Assembly (NCBI GenBank): GCA_947632615.1
Contig: CANRPW010000004.1
Span: 1-64,000 of the forward strand
Direction of reading: 5' to 3'
Source: an uncultured Clostridia bacterium
Lineage (GTDB): Bacteria > Bacillota > Clostridia > Lachnospirales > CAG-274
Length of the DNA stretch: 64,000 nucleotides
A program made the position numbers and the translations under genes. Below, one piece after another: positions 25,352 to 34,180 of the stretch. Under the pieces are notes generated by a model. That model did not search any database and was not told the DNA's origin. It saw only the letters and a list, made by a program, of their open reading frames with translations. Positions within the stretch are counted from its first letter, which is position 1, and every line of letters starts with the position of its first letter.

Positions 25352-27253
25352 TTATTTTTCTATAGAAATAATTTTCTCCATTTTGTTGGTCTTTCCTGTT
25401 TTTTCCACCTTGAATGCAGAATAATCGTCACTGTTTGTAAGAAGAACAGCCGTAGTCGCAGAAAAGCCAGCCGCTTTGATCTTGTCTATATCAAAAGCTA
25501 TAAGCTTCTGACCCTTCTTTACCTTGTCGCCTTCCTTAACGAAAAGCTCAAAACCGTCGCCGTTCATCTGTACCGTGTCAATACCTACGTGAATGAGAAG
25601 CTCCATCTCGCCGGGGCCAGTAATGCCTACTGCGTGACGTGTGTCTGTGACTGAAGAAATTTCTCCGTCATAAGGAGCAACTACCTCTCCCACCTCAGGC
25701 TCGATGCCAACGCCGTCGCCAAGTACGCCTGATGCAAATGTTTCGTCGGGGATGGCTTCTCTTGCAATTACATTACCTGTTAAAGGCGCATATATTGTCA
25801 TATCCTGAGGCTCTGCCACGGGAGCTTCTTCCTTAACCGTTTCTTTGACCGTTTCCTTTTTTTCTGCAGGCACTTCATCCTTATAGCCAAAGAGCCATGT
25901 GAGTACGAATGCAACAACCGCCGATATAGCAAACATAGTTATATACTTAACAGGTGCGCTAAGACAAAGAAGTATGCCGAAAATACCTGTTACGCCTGTG
26001 CCTGTTGCTCCAAGCTGAGTTACCGATGCAAAGAGAGCGCCGCAAGCACCGCCTGCACAACCGCAGATAAAGGGCTTGAAATAACGAAGGTTTACACCGA
26101 AGATGGCAGGCTCTGTAATACCCATAAATGCACTGAAGGCTGAGGGAAGAGCCATAGATTTTGTTCTTGTCTGCTTTGTCTTTAAAGCAACTGCCAATGT
26201 AGCGGCACCCTGACCTACGTTAGCTGCGGATGCAAGGGGAAGCCAGTATGTAACGCCATATCTTGCAAGCTGACCTACGTCAATAACCGTGTACATGTGG
26301 TGAATACCTGCAACTACCGTAGGAGCATATAATGCGCCCATTACAAAGCTGCCTATACCGAGAGGAAGGGCTATAAGCGCCTGAATACCGTCGATAATAT
26401 GGTTTTCAATAAATACGAATACAGGACCAATTATAGAATATGTAAGATAACCCGTTACGAAAACGCTTACAAGAGGAGTTACAAAAAGGTCGAACATTTC
26501 GGGAACGATCTTATGCAGCCTCTTTTCGATAAAGCACATTACCCAGACTGCTATAATTACGGGGATAACGTGTCCCTGATAGCCTATAAGGTCTATGCTG
26601 TAAAGACCAAACCATACGCTCTGAGTTACTTTAACGCCCTCCGAAGCTACGGTCCACGCGTTCTGCAGGTCGGGGTGGATCATAATCATACCTATTACTG
26701 CGCCTAAGAAAGGATTTCCGCCGAATACCTTAGCTGCGCTGTAGGCAATGAGTATAGGCAGAAATACATAAGCTACATTACTGAAAAGCTTTGCAAATAC
26801 ATAAACGGAGCTTGTTGTGTCAAGCTGAATAAAGTTGTTGTTTACCATGAAGTTAAGGGCTTCCATTATGCCCATAAGAAAACCGCTGGCAACGATTGCA
26901 GGTATAATGGGTACGAAAATGTCGCCCAATGTCTTTATTGCTCTTTTAAATACGTTCTGCTTGGCATTTGCCGCCTGCTTTACCTCTTCCTTTGTGGCGG
27001 CAGACACTCCCGATACCTTTATAAACTCGTCATAAACCTTGTTTACAGTGCCTGTGCCTAAAATTATCTGAAGCTGACCCGAAGCAAAAAACACGCCCTT
27101 TACTCCGTCAATGTCTTCTACTGCCTTGCTGTCGCACTTGTCGTTGTCTGCTATAACAAGTCTTAATCTTGTGGCGCAGTGTGCGGCGGAAACAAGGTTT
27201 TCCTTTCCGCCGATGTTTTCATAGATTTTTTTTGCTACCAATCCATAATCCAT
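25352..27253 (-). CDS. scrA: sucrose-type PTS transporter EIIBCA
   Basis: Inner-membrane permease that imports and phosphorylates a beta-glucoside or sucrose, 633 residues. EIIB (about 1-85) has the phosphocysteine Cys26 in AAHCATRLRLV. EIIC (about 105-460) is the multi-helix membrane domain with GITEPAIFGVNLRYFKPF. A glucose-type EIIA (about 485-633) is fused at the C-terminus, its active histidine near 555 in ELLIHVGIDTV. Sucrose is inferred from the GH32 and fructokinase genes next to it. First gene of the operon; a promoter and LacI-type operator lie upstream. Confidence 0.93.
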   Translation of the reverse strand: MDYGLVAKKIYENIGGKENLVSAAHCATRLRLVIADNDKCDSKAVEDIDGVKGVFFASGQLQIILGTGTVNKVYDEFIKVSGVSAATKEEVKQAANAKQNVFKRAIKTLGDIFVPIIPAIVASGFLMGIMEALNFMVNNNFIQLDTTSSVYVFAKLFSNVAYVFLPILIAYSAAKVFGGNPFLGAVIGMIMIHPDLQNAWTVASEGVKVTQSVWFGLYSIDLIGYQGHVIPVIIAVWVMCFIEKRLHKIVPEMFDLFVTPLVSVFVTGYLTYSIIGPVFVFIENHIIDGIQALIALPLGIGSFVMGALYAPTVVAGIHHMYTVIDVGQLARYGVTYWLPLASAANVGQGAATLAVALKTKQTRTKSMALPSAFSAFMGITEPAIFGVNLRYFKPFICGCAGGACGALFASVTQLGATGTGVTGIFGILLCLSAPVKYITMFAISAVVAFVLTWLFGYKDEVPAEKKETVKETVKEEAPVAEPQDMTIYAPLTGNVIAREAIPDETFASGVLGDGVGIEPEVGEVVAPYDGEISSVTDTRHAVGITGPGEMELLIHVGIDTVQMNGDGFELFVKEGDKVKKGQKLIAFDIDKIKAAGFSATTAVLLTNSDDYSAFKVEKTGKTNKMEKIISIEK

Positions 27254-27281
27254 AAATATACCTCCTTAAAATTTGAAAATA

Positions 27282-27336
27282 TGAAATCGGTTTCACTCTA
27301 TGAATTTATTATATTCCTTATAAACACCTTTGTAAA
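27282..27336 (-). promoter_or_regulatory. scrA promoter and ScrR-type operator
   Basis: On the minus strand: -35 TTTACA (27336-27331), 17 bp, -10 TATAAT (27313-27308), then the palindrome TGAAACCGATTTCA (27295-27282) with the central CG typical of LacI-family operators. Repressor bound there would block the start of transcription. Confidence 0.75.
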
Positions 27337-27436
27337 TATGTATTTTTACATAAATATAAGGCGGTTTATTTGTGCACTATTGACAAATGTAAAAAATATG
27401 TCGCAATATAATATGTAAACGATATCATACAGAACC

Positions 27437-27480
27437 AAAAAAGAAAATATATTTATAGAAATATATTTCCTCTTTTTTTA
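27437..27480. terminator. terminator after the EF-hand gene
   Basis: The stem AAATATATTT is repeated in inverted form around ATAG, flanked by A6 and T6 runs. It separates the scrR/EF-hand unit from the scrA promoter. Confidence 0.7.
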
Positions 27481-27492
27481 AAATTATTAAGC

Positions 27493-27696
27493 TCAGTTAT
27501 CTTGTACATCGGGAGGGTCGCCCTTTTCTTTCTCTTTCTTTTTCCACTTAATGTACTCCTCTTCCATCACAAGTAATTCAAACGGATCGAATTTTCCGTC
27601 GAGGTTCAGGTCGAAAGCGGCGTCGCAAAAGCCCGTATCCTTTTTATTGTTGTCATTTTTGTTTTTCTTTCTCAATTTTATTATCTCCTGTCCCAA
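27493..27696 (-). CDS. small EF-hand-like protein
   Basis: A 67-residue hydrophilic protein with no signal peptide or membrane helix. A basic start (LRKKNKNDNNKK) is followed by DLNLDGKFDPFELLV, a single EF-hand loop with Asp/Asn/Asp/Gly/Asp and Glu at the calcium-ligand positions, then a charged helix. One loop suggests it binds calcium as a dimer or with a partner. It lies between scrR and the scrA promoter on the same strand and may be co-transcribed with scrR. Family and function are unknown to me. Confidence 0.7.
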   Translation of the reverse strand: MGQEIIKLRKKNKNDNNKKDTGFCDAAFDLNLDGKFDPFELLVMEEEYIKWKKKEKEKGDPPDVQDN

Positions 27697-27743
27697 AAAA
27701 TAAAATTTTGCAAATTTAATGCCTTGGCTGCGGGCATAGGGCT

Positions 27744-28727
27744 TTAAATAAGGGCGGAATTTCTGACTATTATTTCATAGCCCATTTTAATTTCTCTTCT
27801 TGCCTTTGTCTTTCCCTTTATCATATCCACAAGGAGCCGCCCCGCTTCAAGACCGCAGGCATCGTAGTAATAGCGCACGGTGGTAAGGGAGGGCTCTATC
27901 ATCTCTCCGAAAATGTTTCCGCCTACGCCTGCCACCATTATCTGCTCGGGTATGGCTATGCCTCTGTCCTTTAAGAGCTTTACAGCCCCTACGGCAATGT
28001 TGTCAGTTGCGCATATAATGCCCCTTACATCGGGGGCTTTTTCTATAAGCTCTTTGCAGGCTCTGTAGCCGCCCTCTATTGAGAAGTCGCTTTTTACTAT
28101 ATATTTGTCATCATATTTTATGCCCTTAGAGCCAAGAGCTGTTTTATATCCGTTTTTTCTTGAAAGACCTGCCGCCTTATCTCTTTCGGTTACGCCTATG
28201 TAGCCTATTTTGTCGGTTTTTTTAAGCATTCTTGCGGTAAGTGCCTTTACGCTGTTGAAATCATCGTGATAAACGCAGGAAACCCCGTCTATTTTCTGGG
28301 CAAGAACAACAACAGGCACATTCATTTCGGAAACAAGCCGCTTGTGCTCCCCTGTTATTACAGTGCCTATAAGTATAACTCCGTCCACAAAGTTTTCATT
28401 AAAGGCTCTGAGATATTTGATTTCATTTTTCTCATTGTTTGCAGTGTTGGCAAGCATCAGCTGAAAGCCGCCCTCTTTAATAGCATCGCTTATGCCGTCT
28501 ACCATACCGCCTATAGCCTCAGAGTTCACCCTGGGTATAATAACGCCTATTATGCCTGTTTTTTTCGTACGGAGAGTCTGAGCCTGTGTTGAGGGAACAT
28601 AGCCTGTTTCCTCTATCACTTTTTTAATTTTAGCCCTTTTTTCCTCGCTCACATAGCCGTCATTCAAATATCTCGACACCGTAGCCCTAGACACCCCAGC
28701 AAGCTCCGCAATTTCCTTAATAGTCAT
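27744..28727 (-). CDS. scrR: LacI-family repressor of the sucrose operon
   Basis: DNA-binding repressor, 327 residues. The helix-turn-helix is TIKEIAELAGVSRATVSRYL and the hinge is YVPSTQAQTLRTKK. A periplasmic-binding-protein-like sensor domain follows (GIIGVIIPRVNSEAIGG, then ICATDNIAVGAVKLL). I start at ATG 28727; an in-frame GTG at 28736 is possible. Its likely target is the palindrome at 27,282. The effector is probably a sucrose-derived sugar, by context. Confidence 0.9.
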   Translation of the reverse strand: MTIKEIAELAGVSRATVSRYLNDGYVSEEKRAKIKKVIEETGYVPSTQAQTLRTKKTGIIGVIIPRVNSEAIGGMVDGISDAIKEGGFQLMLANTANNEKNEIKYLRAFNENFVDGVILIGTVITGEHKRLVSEMNVPVVVLAQKIDGVSCVYHDDFNSVKALTARMLKKTDKIGYIGVTERDKAAGLSRKNGYKTALGSKGIKYDDKYIVKSDFSIEGGYRACKELIEKAPDVRGIICATDNIAVGAVKLLKDRGIAIPEQIMVAGVGGNIFGEMIEPSLTTVRYYYDACGLEAGRLLVDMIKGKTKARREIKMGYEIIVRNSALI

Positions 28728-28924
28728 ACTTCTCACCCAAATTCCTTATTATTTACATTTACATTATAACATAAGTCTTCAAAAACTCAAGTGGTTTAGG
28801 CACAAAATACATTCATCGGTTTTGCCCCAAGGTTTTCGGAGTGTTCATCCGGGGGCTCATAGCCCTTTGCAAAATCCGAATGTCGTCAACTGCTATATCC
28901 ATAGCCTTGTGGTAAGGCTGCCTC

Positions 28925-29461
28925 CTATATATTGTTTTTATCGGCATAGGCTTTATAAATGTCGTATGTTCTTTTATCAAAGCAGCAGAAAATAACTTCT
29001 ATAGAATAGTCTTTGTTGTCCGCCAGCCATTTTTTCACCGCCTGCACAGCGACCTCTGTGGCTTCCTTTAAAGGATACCCGTATACCCCTGTTGAAATTG
29101 CCGGAAAGGCTATGCTGTGAATGTTATACTTCGCTGCAAGCTCCAACGAATTCCTATAGCAGTCTGCCAATAGCTTAGCATCCCTCTTACTTCCCGAATA
29201 TATAGGTCCTACAGTATGTATTACCCACTTGGCAGGCAAGTTGTAGCCCTTGGTGATCTTTGCTTCTCCTGTTTCGCATCCCCCGAGAGTTCTACATTCC
29301 CTTAATAGCTCAGCTCCTGCCCTGCGGTGGATAGCACCGTCTACACCGCCTCCGCCTAAAAGGCTTTTGTTGGCAGCATTTACTATACATTCGCAGTCAA
29401 GTTTTGTAATATCATCCTGTGTGATATAAACATCCCTTTCTTCTATTTTAAGTCTTAGCAT
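28925..29461 (-). CDS. macrodomain protein (O-acetyl-ADP-ribose deacetylase type)
   Basis: A 178-residue single macrodomain of the MacroD/YmdB class. It has DITKLDCECIVNAANKSLLG, the substrate loop GGGGVDGAIHRRAG, and FPAISTGVYGYP. These enzymes remove O-acetyl groups or ADP-ribose. It has the classical glycine loop, unlike the zinc-type protein at 17,241, so the genome carries both kinds. ATG 29461 has GGAGA eight bases upstream; the ATG at 29470 lies within that site. Transcribed alone. Confidence 0.92.
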   Translation of the reverse strand: MLRLKIEERDVYITQDDITKLDCECIVNAANKSLLGGGGVDGAIHRRAGAELLRECRTLGGCETGEAKITKGYNLPAKWVIHTVGPIYSGSKRDAKLLADCYRNSLELAAKYNIHSIAFPAISTGVYGYPLKEATEVAVQAVKKWLADNKDYSIEVIFCCFDKRTYDIYKAYADKNNI

Positions 29462-29585
29462 AAAATACATCTCCTTTCATAGAGCCATTTTTTAATTAAC
29501 GCTCACCTTATATTATTTATTATAACACAAAAGTTGTAAAAAAGTATACGGACACAGAGGCTTAGACGGTTTCTGACAGTAAGTA

Positions 29586-29618
29586 AAAACCTCGATTTTT
29601 TAAAGATCGAGGTTTTTT
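29586..29618. terminator. terminator
   Basis: The stem AAAACCTCGAT / ATCGAGGTTTT is followed by T6 on the plus strand and lies between the acetyltransferase and macrodomain units. Confidence 0.8.
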
Positions 29619-29691
29619 GACTTATATATACAATTGTTTTACTGTACAGTTTTGTATTTTTTTCGTAATGATCCCACATGGGTTTGCCTTA

Positions 29692-30246
29692 CTAATCTTC
29701 TTTGAACTTATTTTTATCCAATGTTTTTATGACCTTTGCAGGATTACCCACAACAACGGCATAGTCGGGCACATCTTTTGTAACAACGCTTGCTGCGCCT
29801 ACAATGGCGTGCTTGCCAATGCTTATTCCCGGCAAAATCGTAGCCCCTGCGCCTATCCATGCACCCTTTTTGATATAAATAGTTTTGCAGGGAAGAATTG
29901 CCCTGTCGTAGGGGTCGTGATTGTTGGTAAGGAGCTGTACATTTGCAGCTATCTGCACATCGTCCTCAATTATTATGCCTCCCCTTGCCATAGCAAGTAA
30001 ATTACTGTTGATAAAAACATTTTTGCCTATCTTTATTCTTTCAAAGCATACTCCCTGAAGAGGCGGAGCAATAAAGCTGTTTTCCCCAAGATTATCTCCG
30101 AAAAGCTCCCGAAGCTTAGCAAAATATTCTTCCGTCTGAGGCATTGTGTGGTTAAGCTCAAACAAAAGCTTTGTATTTCGCGCTCCGATCGCACTGCTTT
30201 TGGGGTCTGTAATTCTTGAGTCAACTATTTCCCATGTATTATCCAA
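29692..30246 (-). CDS. sugar O-acetyltransferase (hexapeptide-repeat, LacA/Maa type)
   Basis: Acetyl-CoA-dependent acetyltransferase of 184 residues with a left-handed beta-helix. Hexapeptide repeats run from about 75 to 175 (IGKNVFINSN, AWIGAGATILPGISIGKHA, VVGNPAKVI); the catalytic histidine is probably in LLTNNHDPYDR. The start is TTG at 30246, supported by AGGAGG eight bases upstream and no better codon. It is third in a run with the DUF362 protein and the permease. The acceptor sugar is unknown. Confidence 0.88.
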   Translation of the reverse strand: MDNTWEIVDSRITDPKSSAIGARNTKLLFELNHTMPQTEEYFAKLRELFGDNLGENSFIAPPLQGVCFERIKIGKNVFINSNLLAMARGGIIIEDDVQIAANVQLLTNNHDPYDRAILPCKTIYIKKGAWIGAGATILPGISIGKHAIVGAASVVTKDVPDYAVVVGNPAKVIKTLDKNKFKED

Positions 30247-30264
30247 GTAGTTTTCCTCCTATCG

Positions 30265-31164
30265 TTATATGAGATTTACAATAATGCCGCTTATGAGGGC
30301 GGAGAGCATTACAAATGCTATGTAAAGGGCAAAATGCTTTATGCCAAGCACTATTTTAAGTGCGCCGAGATTTGTGATTTTGGTGGAAGGTCCTGTTATC
30401 ATAAATGCCGTGGCAGAGCCCATGCTCATACCGTCTGCAAGCCATTGTTGAAGTAATGGTATTGTGCCGCCGCCGCAGGCATAGAGAGGAACGCCTATTG
30501 TGGCAGCCATAAGCAAGCCGAAGCCTTCGTTGTTGACAAACAGCTTGGCAAAGGCATCAGCCGGGACATATCTTTGGAATAATGCGGAAAGTAATATGCC
30601 TACAAGGAAATAAGGTCCTGTAGCCTTTATATTCCTGCCTATGTTCTTTATAAGTCTTATAAGCATATTGGGGTGGGTATCACGGCTTGCACCCTCGGAA
30701 AAGCCGGTAAAGTCGAAAAAATGCTTATCCTTGTAAAATATCCTTATAGCAAGCCCTGCGGCAATACCGCAGAGAAAGCAGGAAATAAATCTTACGCAAA
30801 GGGCGAAATTTCCCAAAGCGGCACTGTATATAAGAAGCTGTGGATTAAGCAGAATACTGCTCATCATAAAAGCGGCTAAATAATCATCTCTCATACCCTT
30901 TTCGGAAAAGGCTGCCGCAAGGGGTATAGTGCCGTACATACAAAGAGGTGAGGCTATGCCTATAAGGCTTGCGGGGATAATGCCTATTATGCCTAAATGC
31001 TTGTTCTGTATAACGCTCATAAGAGAATGTATTTTATTTTTACCGAAAACAGATATTACCGAGCCTATTACAATACCCAGCGTCCAGTAAAAAAATATCT
31101 GTTTAAGCTGTATTTCAAAATAATACCATATATATATTATTTCACGCCTTACAATTTCCGTCAT
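30265..31164 (-). CDS. ArsP-like permease (PF03773 family)
   Basis: Integral membrane protein, 299 residues, about eight helices. The family signatures are SPLCMYGTIPLAAAFSEKGM and its second-half counterpart YACGGGTIPLLQQWL, two inverted-repeat halves that carry cysteines. Relatives include methylarsenite exporter ArsP and uncharacterised YraQ-type permeases; the substrate cannot be fixed here. It starts 24 bp after the stalk-DUF362 gene and ends 18 bp before the acetyltransferase gene. Confidence 0.82.
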   Translation of the reverse strand: MTEIVRREIIYIWYYFEIQLKQIFFYWTLGIVIGSVISVFGKNKIHSLMSVIQNKHLGIIGIIPASLIGIASPLCMYGTIPLAAAFSEKGMRDDYLAAFMMSSILLNPQLLIYSAALGNFALCVRFISCFLCGIAAGLAIRIFYKDKHFFDFTGFSEGASRDTHPNMLIRLIKNIGRNIKATGPYFLVGILLSALFQRYVPADAFAKLFVNNEGFGLLMAATIGVPLYACGGGTIPLLQQWLADGMSMGSATAFMITGPSTKITNLGALKIVLGIKHFALYIAFVMLSALISGIIVNLI

Positions 31165-31187
31165 AAAACCCCATTCTTTCCTGCCCT

Positions 31188-32663
31188 TTAATCTATACTT
31201 ACAAGCTGATATTCTCTTGAGCCTAAGCCTATTTCTTCGGCGTGTTCGAGAGTATGAAGACCGTTTCTGCTTTCTATACGGTTTACAAGAGATGCGCCGT
31301 CGCCGTCCTTTTGCTCGTAAATAAGGTCAATGCAAGCCTGATCAAGTGCAACGGGATCTGTTGAGGCAAGAATACCTATGTCGTGCATATCCGGCTCGGC
31401 AGGGTTTCCGTCGCAGTCACAGTCTACTGAAAGACGGTTCATTACGTTAATGTATACAACCTGACCGCCCTTATTGTTGAAATAATCCACAACAGCGCTT
31501 GTGGCATCACCCATAGCCTCAAGAAATGCGTCCTGTCCTGCGCCTTGCCAACTATCATGTGATACTCCGCCACTGTGAATCCATAATTTTCCTTCAGATG
31601 ACCCTACTCCTATCGACATATTTTTTATAGCTCCACCATAGCCTGCCATAGCATGACCCTTAAAATGCGCCAGTGAAATCAGTGAATCATAATTTTCAAG
31701 ATGCTCTCCCACATAATCTTCGGTTATTCTTGAAGTTCCGTTTTCAGGGGTCGGAACGGGAATAGTCATTGAGCCATCTTCGTCCATAATATCTACATTC
31801 GCAATCGCTGTGAAACCATGGTCTTCGGCAACCTGTTTATGCATTGCTGTTTCACTTCTTGAGCCGCCGTAAGCCGTGTTACACTCTACAATAGTGCCGT
31901 CCACCTTTTTAACAAGGTCGCCTATAAGCTCAGGTCTTAAATAATTGCTGGCAGGAGGCTCGCCGGTTGACATTTTCACGGCTACATTTCCCTCTGCGTT
32001 AAAGCCCAGTTTGTCATAAATCTCAACCAATGCTTCGGGAGTAATGTCCTTTGTCATATATACAACGGGAGCATTTTCATTTGCCTGTGCAGCAGATGTG
32101 TTTTGGGAAGCCGTATCATTTTCGGACATAGCTGCCTTTTCGGATATGGTTATTGTTTTTTCTCCTTCGTTCCAGTCTACATCAAAGCCAAAGCCCTCTG
32201 CTATAAATCTTATGGGTAGCATTGTTCTGCCGTTTATAATGGTAGGTGCAGTATCAAGAGTGTTTTCGGTGTCGTTAAGATAGGCTGTTTGTGAGTCTAT
32301 GACAAGCCTTATGACATCTTCGCCGTATGTGAGGGTGCTTTCCCTCGTTTCACCGTTCCAGTCAACAGTTCCGCCCATATTTTCAATTATCGCCCTTATG
32401 GGTACGAGAGTTCTCCCCGAAATTATAACGGGAGCCGTACCGCCCTCCGGGTCTATCTCCCTATCTTTGCCGTTTACTTTCATTATAGGGTTGTCTATCT
32501 TTAACGAAAGCACCTTGGGGGAAGATAAAACATTTTCCGTTTCTTCTTCTGCATATACATTGTTTTCATCGGTACTGCTGTTGTTTGCTAAAAAAACAAA
32601 ACCACCGCATACAATTGCCAAAAAAGCTATAAATATTCCTACAGTTTTTAATTTTGATCTCAT
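31188..32663 (-). CDS. stalk-domain plus DUF362 surface protein
   Basis: A 491-residue exported protein. An N-terminal helix (FIAFLAIVCGGFVFLA) acts as signal or anchor. Residues about 50-175 are a stalk (copper amine oxidase N-terminal type) domain with two repeats, ISGRTLVPIRAIIENMGG and INGRTMLPIRFIAEGFGF. The remainder is a DUF362 domain (SLAHFKGHAMAGYGGAIKNM), with cysteine-rich CDCDGNPAEPDMHDIGIL near the end. DUF362 proteins are linked to iron-sulfur or redox roles, without a proven reaction. First gene of the unit with the permease and the acetyltransferase. Confidence 0.85.
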   Translation of the reverse strand: MRSKLKTVGIFIAFLAIVCGGFVFLANNSSTDENNVYAEEETENVLSSPKVLSLKIDNPIMKVNGKDREIDPEGGTAPVIISGRTLVPIRAIIENMGGTVDWNGETRESTLTYGEDVIRLVIDSQTAYLNDTENTLDTAPTIINGRTMLPIRFIAEGFGFDVDWNEGEKTITISEKAAMSENDTASQNTSAAQANENAPVVYMTKDITPEALVEIYDKLGFNAEGNVAVKMSTGEPPASNYLRPELIGDLVKKVDGTIVECNTAYGGSRSETAMHKQVAEDHGFTAIANVDIMDEDGSMTIPVPTPENGTSRITEDYVGEHLENYDSLISLAHFKGHAMAGYGGAIKNMSIGVGSSEGKLWIHSGGVSHDSWQGAGQDAFLEAMGDATSAVVDYFNNKGGQVVYINVMNRLSVDCDCDGNPAEPDMHDIGILASTDPVALDQACIDLIYEQKDGDGASLVNRIESRNGLHTLEHAEEIGLGSREYQLVSID

Positions 32664-32863
32664 AATATCCCTCCTGTTCCTGATATCCTTATAATAACAT
32701 TATAGTGCCTGTTACCTTATATTTCAAATACCTGTTTTGTATTTATATATATGCCCAAAAGGCATATTATAAAATCAATAAAAGCTTTTGGGTATGCTGC
32801 TATGCGCTAAACGCAAACCGTAGAGCCAAGACAGCCCGAAGCAGGCGGCGTCACACCAAAAGC

Positions 32864-32896
32864 AAACGACCTTTTTTACCCTGCAAAAGATCGTTT
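32864..32896. terminator. terminator after the VanX-like gene
   Basis: The stem AAACGA/TCGTTT is extended by a paired T/A block. It lies 25 bp after the minus-strand stop at 32921. The rest of 32,664-32,920 holds no gene that I can see. Confidence 0.6.
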
Positions 32897-32920
32897 TACT
32901 ATCCGGCTTATATTATATGC

Positions 32921-33676
32921 TTATTCCGAAACCTGATCTTCATTCACGGGGAAGTCAAAGTATACATCGGGGTAAGGCTCATTTTCAAGGGTGAAATGCC
33001 ACCATTCAGTATCAAGGGGCTTGAAGTTGTTTTCCACCATTATATCCCTCAGTATGTTCCTGTTGTTTATCTGCTCCTCCGTAAGCCCGTCAGTATAGTC
33101 GGGGTGTGAAAGCTCGCCGAAGTAGTCAAATACTCCGCCCATATCCACTTCCTTGCCTGTGCTCATATCAAAGAGCGTCAGATCAACAGTGCTGCCTCTG
33201 CTGTGTCCCGACTTTTCGGCAATATAGCCCTGATCAAACAATACGGACTTGTTAAGCTCAGGATAAAAATAGTCCTTCATACGAGTATCATCCACATCCT
33301 CAGCCCATTCAATGAAATTATTAACAGCCGTCTGGGGTCTGTAAGCATCATAGATCTTCAGCCTGTATCCAAGCTCCTTGGCATCCTCCGAAGCCGCCTT
33401 CAGAGCCTCTCCCGCCTCACGGGTTATGAGGGCACAAGGCTCTTCATAGCCATTTATCCTGTCGCCCACAAAATTATATGTGGAATAATATCTTATTTCA
33501 AGAATAGCGTCCGGCACAGCCTCGGAAACAGAAACAAAGCCCTCTGCGCTGTCAGCCGAAACGGCCTCCGAAGAGTCCTCCGTCGCTCCTGCACTGTCAG
33601 CCGAGCAGGCTGTAAATACTACTCCGCTTGCCGCTGTACATACAGCTATAAAAAAACATATTATTCTTTTTTTCAT
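32921..33676 (-). CDS. D-alanyl-D-alanine dipeptidase (VanX-like, M15D) lipoprotein
   Basis: Zinc dipeptidase that would cut D-Ala-D-Ala outside the membrane, 251 residues. A lipoprotein signal ends in the lipobox FTAC at residues 21-24. An acidic, serine-rich linker is followed by the peptidase domain with SGHSRGSTVDLTL (zinc His and Asp) and TEWWHFT (catalytic Glu, zinc His). No vanHA genes accompany it, so a peptidoglycan-turnover role is more likely than glycopeptide resistance. Confidence 0.9.
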   Translation of the reverse strand: MKKRIICFFIAVCTAASGVVFTACSADSAGATEDSSEAVSADSAEGFVSVSEAVPDAILEIRYYSTYNFVGDRINGYEEPCALITREAGEALKAASEDAKELGYRLKIYDAYRPQTAVNNFIEWAEDVDDTRMKDYFYPELNKSVLFDQGYIAEKSGHSRGSTVDLTLFDMSTGKEVDMGGVFDYFGELSHPDYTDGLTEEQINNRNILRDIMVENNFKPLDTEWWHFTLENEPYPDVYFDFPVNEDQVSE

Positions 33677-33793
33677 GATATCAGCTCCTTTTTATTGCTG
33701 CGAAGAGGCATGTACATTTCTCCCCCTCTCCTATATATATTATATCATACCTAAAATATCCAAACAATATATATCTGTGTCGGAATTAAGGAA

Positions 33794-34180
33794 TTATACC
33801 TCGATCTGAGAGGAGGAGTTTTCTGCAATCCATAGACTGCAAATGTTGTACTGTCCTATATTTTCAACCTTGTGGTAAATTTCGGGACGGGCGCTGTTGT
33901 CATTCTGCGCCTTTGCGGTACGGCTGTTGTCGTTTTCGTAGCTAAGGTTCTCATCTGTATAAGGCACTGCGGGAGCTATTTCAAATATATCGGCTTCTGC
34001 CTCCTTGGCATTTTTTCTGCCACGCCCTTTGTAATGGTTACGGTCTGTTCATCGCTGTTCCGATCTGCTTCAAGACCGAAGCCCTCAGTTATAAAACGTA
34101 TGGGAAGCATAGTTCTGCCGCCTATTTCCTCAACTACCGCAGGAACGGGAACAGTGAAGTTTTCATCAATACTTTTTTCC
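33794..34180 (-). pseudogene. relic of a stalk-domain and flavodoxin gene
   Basis: Reading leftwards from 34180, one frame gives a stalk-domain repeat (GGRTMLPIRFITEGFGLEAD). A shift near 34010 then gives flavodoxin sequence in another frame: EADIFEIAPAVPYTDENLS, then NDNSARPEIYHKVENIGQYN, ending at a stop at 33794. The flavodoxin part corresponds to DLFEIVPEVPYTDDDLN in the intact gene next door. It is a mosaic of two families common here, abutting the stop of the intact flavodoxin gene. Confidence 0.75.

Noticed and set aside
28728-28924. A 26-codon minus-strand frame between scrR and the macrodomain gene
   Set aside because: Its AGGAGG is about 20 bases from the ATG and the sequence matches nothing that I recognise.
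32921-33676. Vancomycin resistance cluster
   Set aside because: Only a VanX-like lipoprotein is present; there are no vanH, vanA, vanR or vanS genes beside it.
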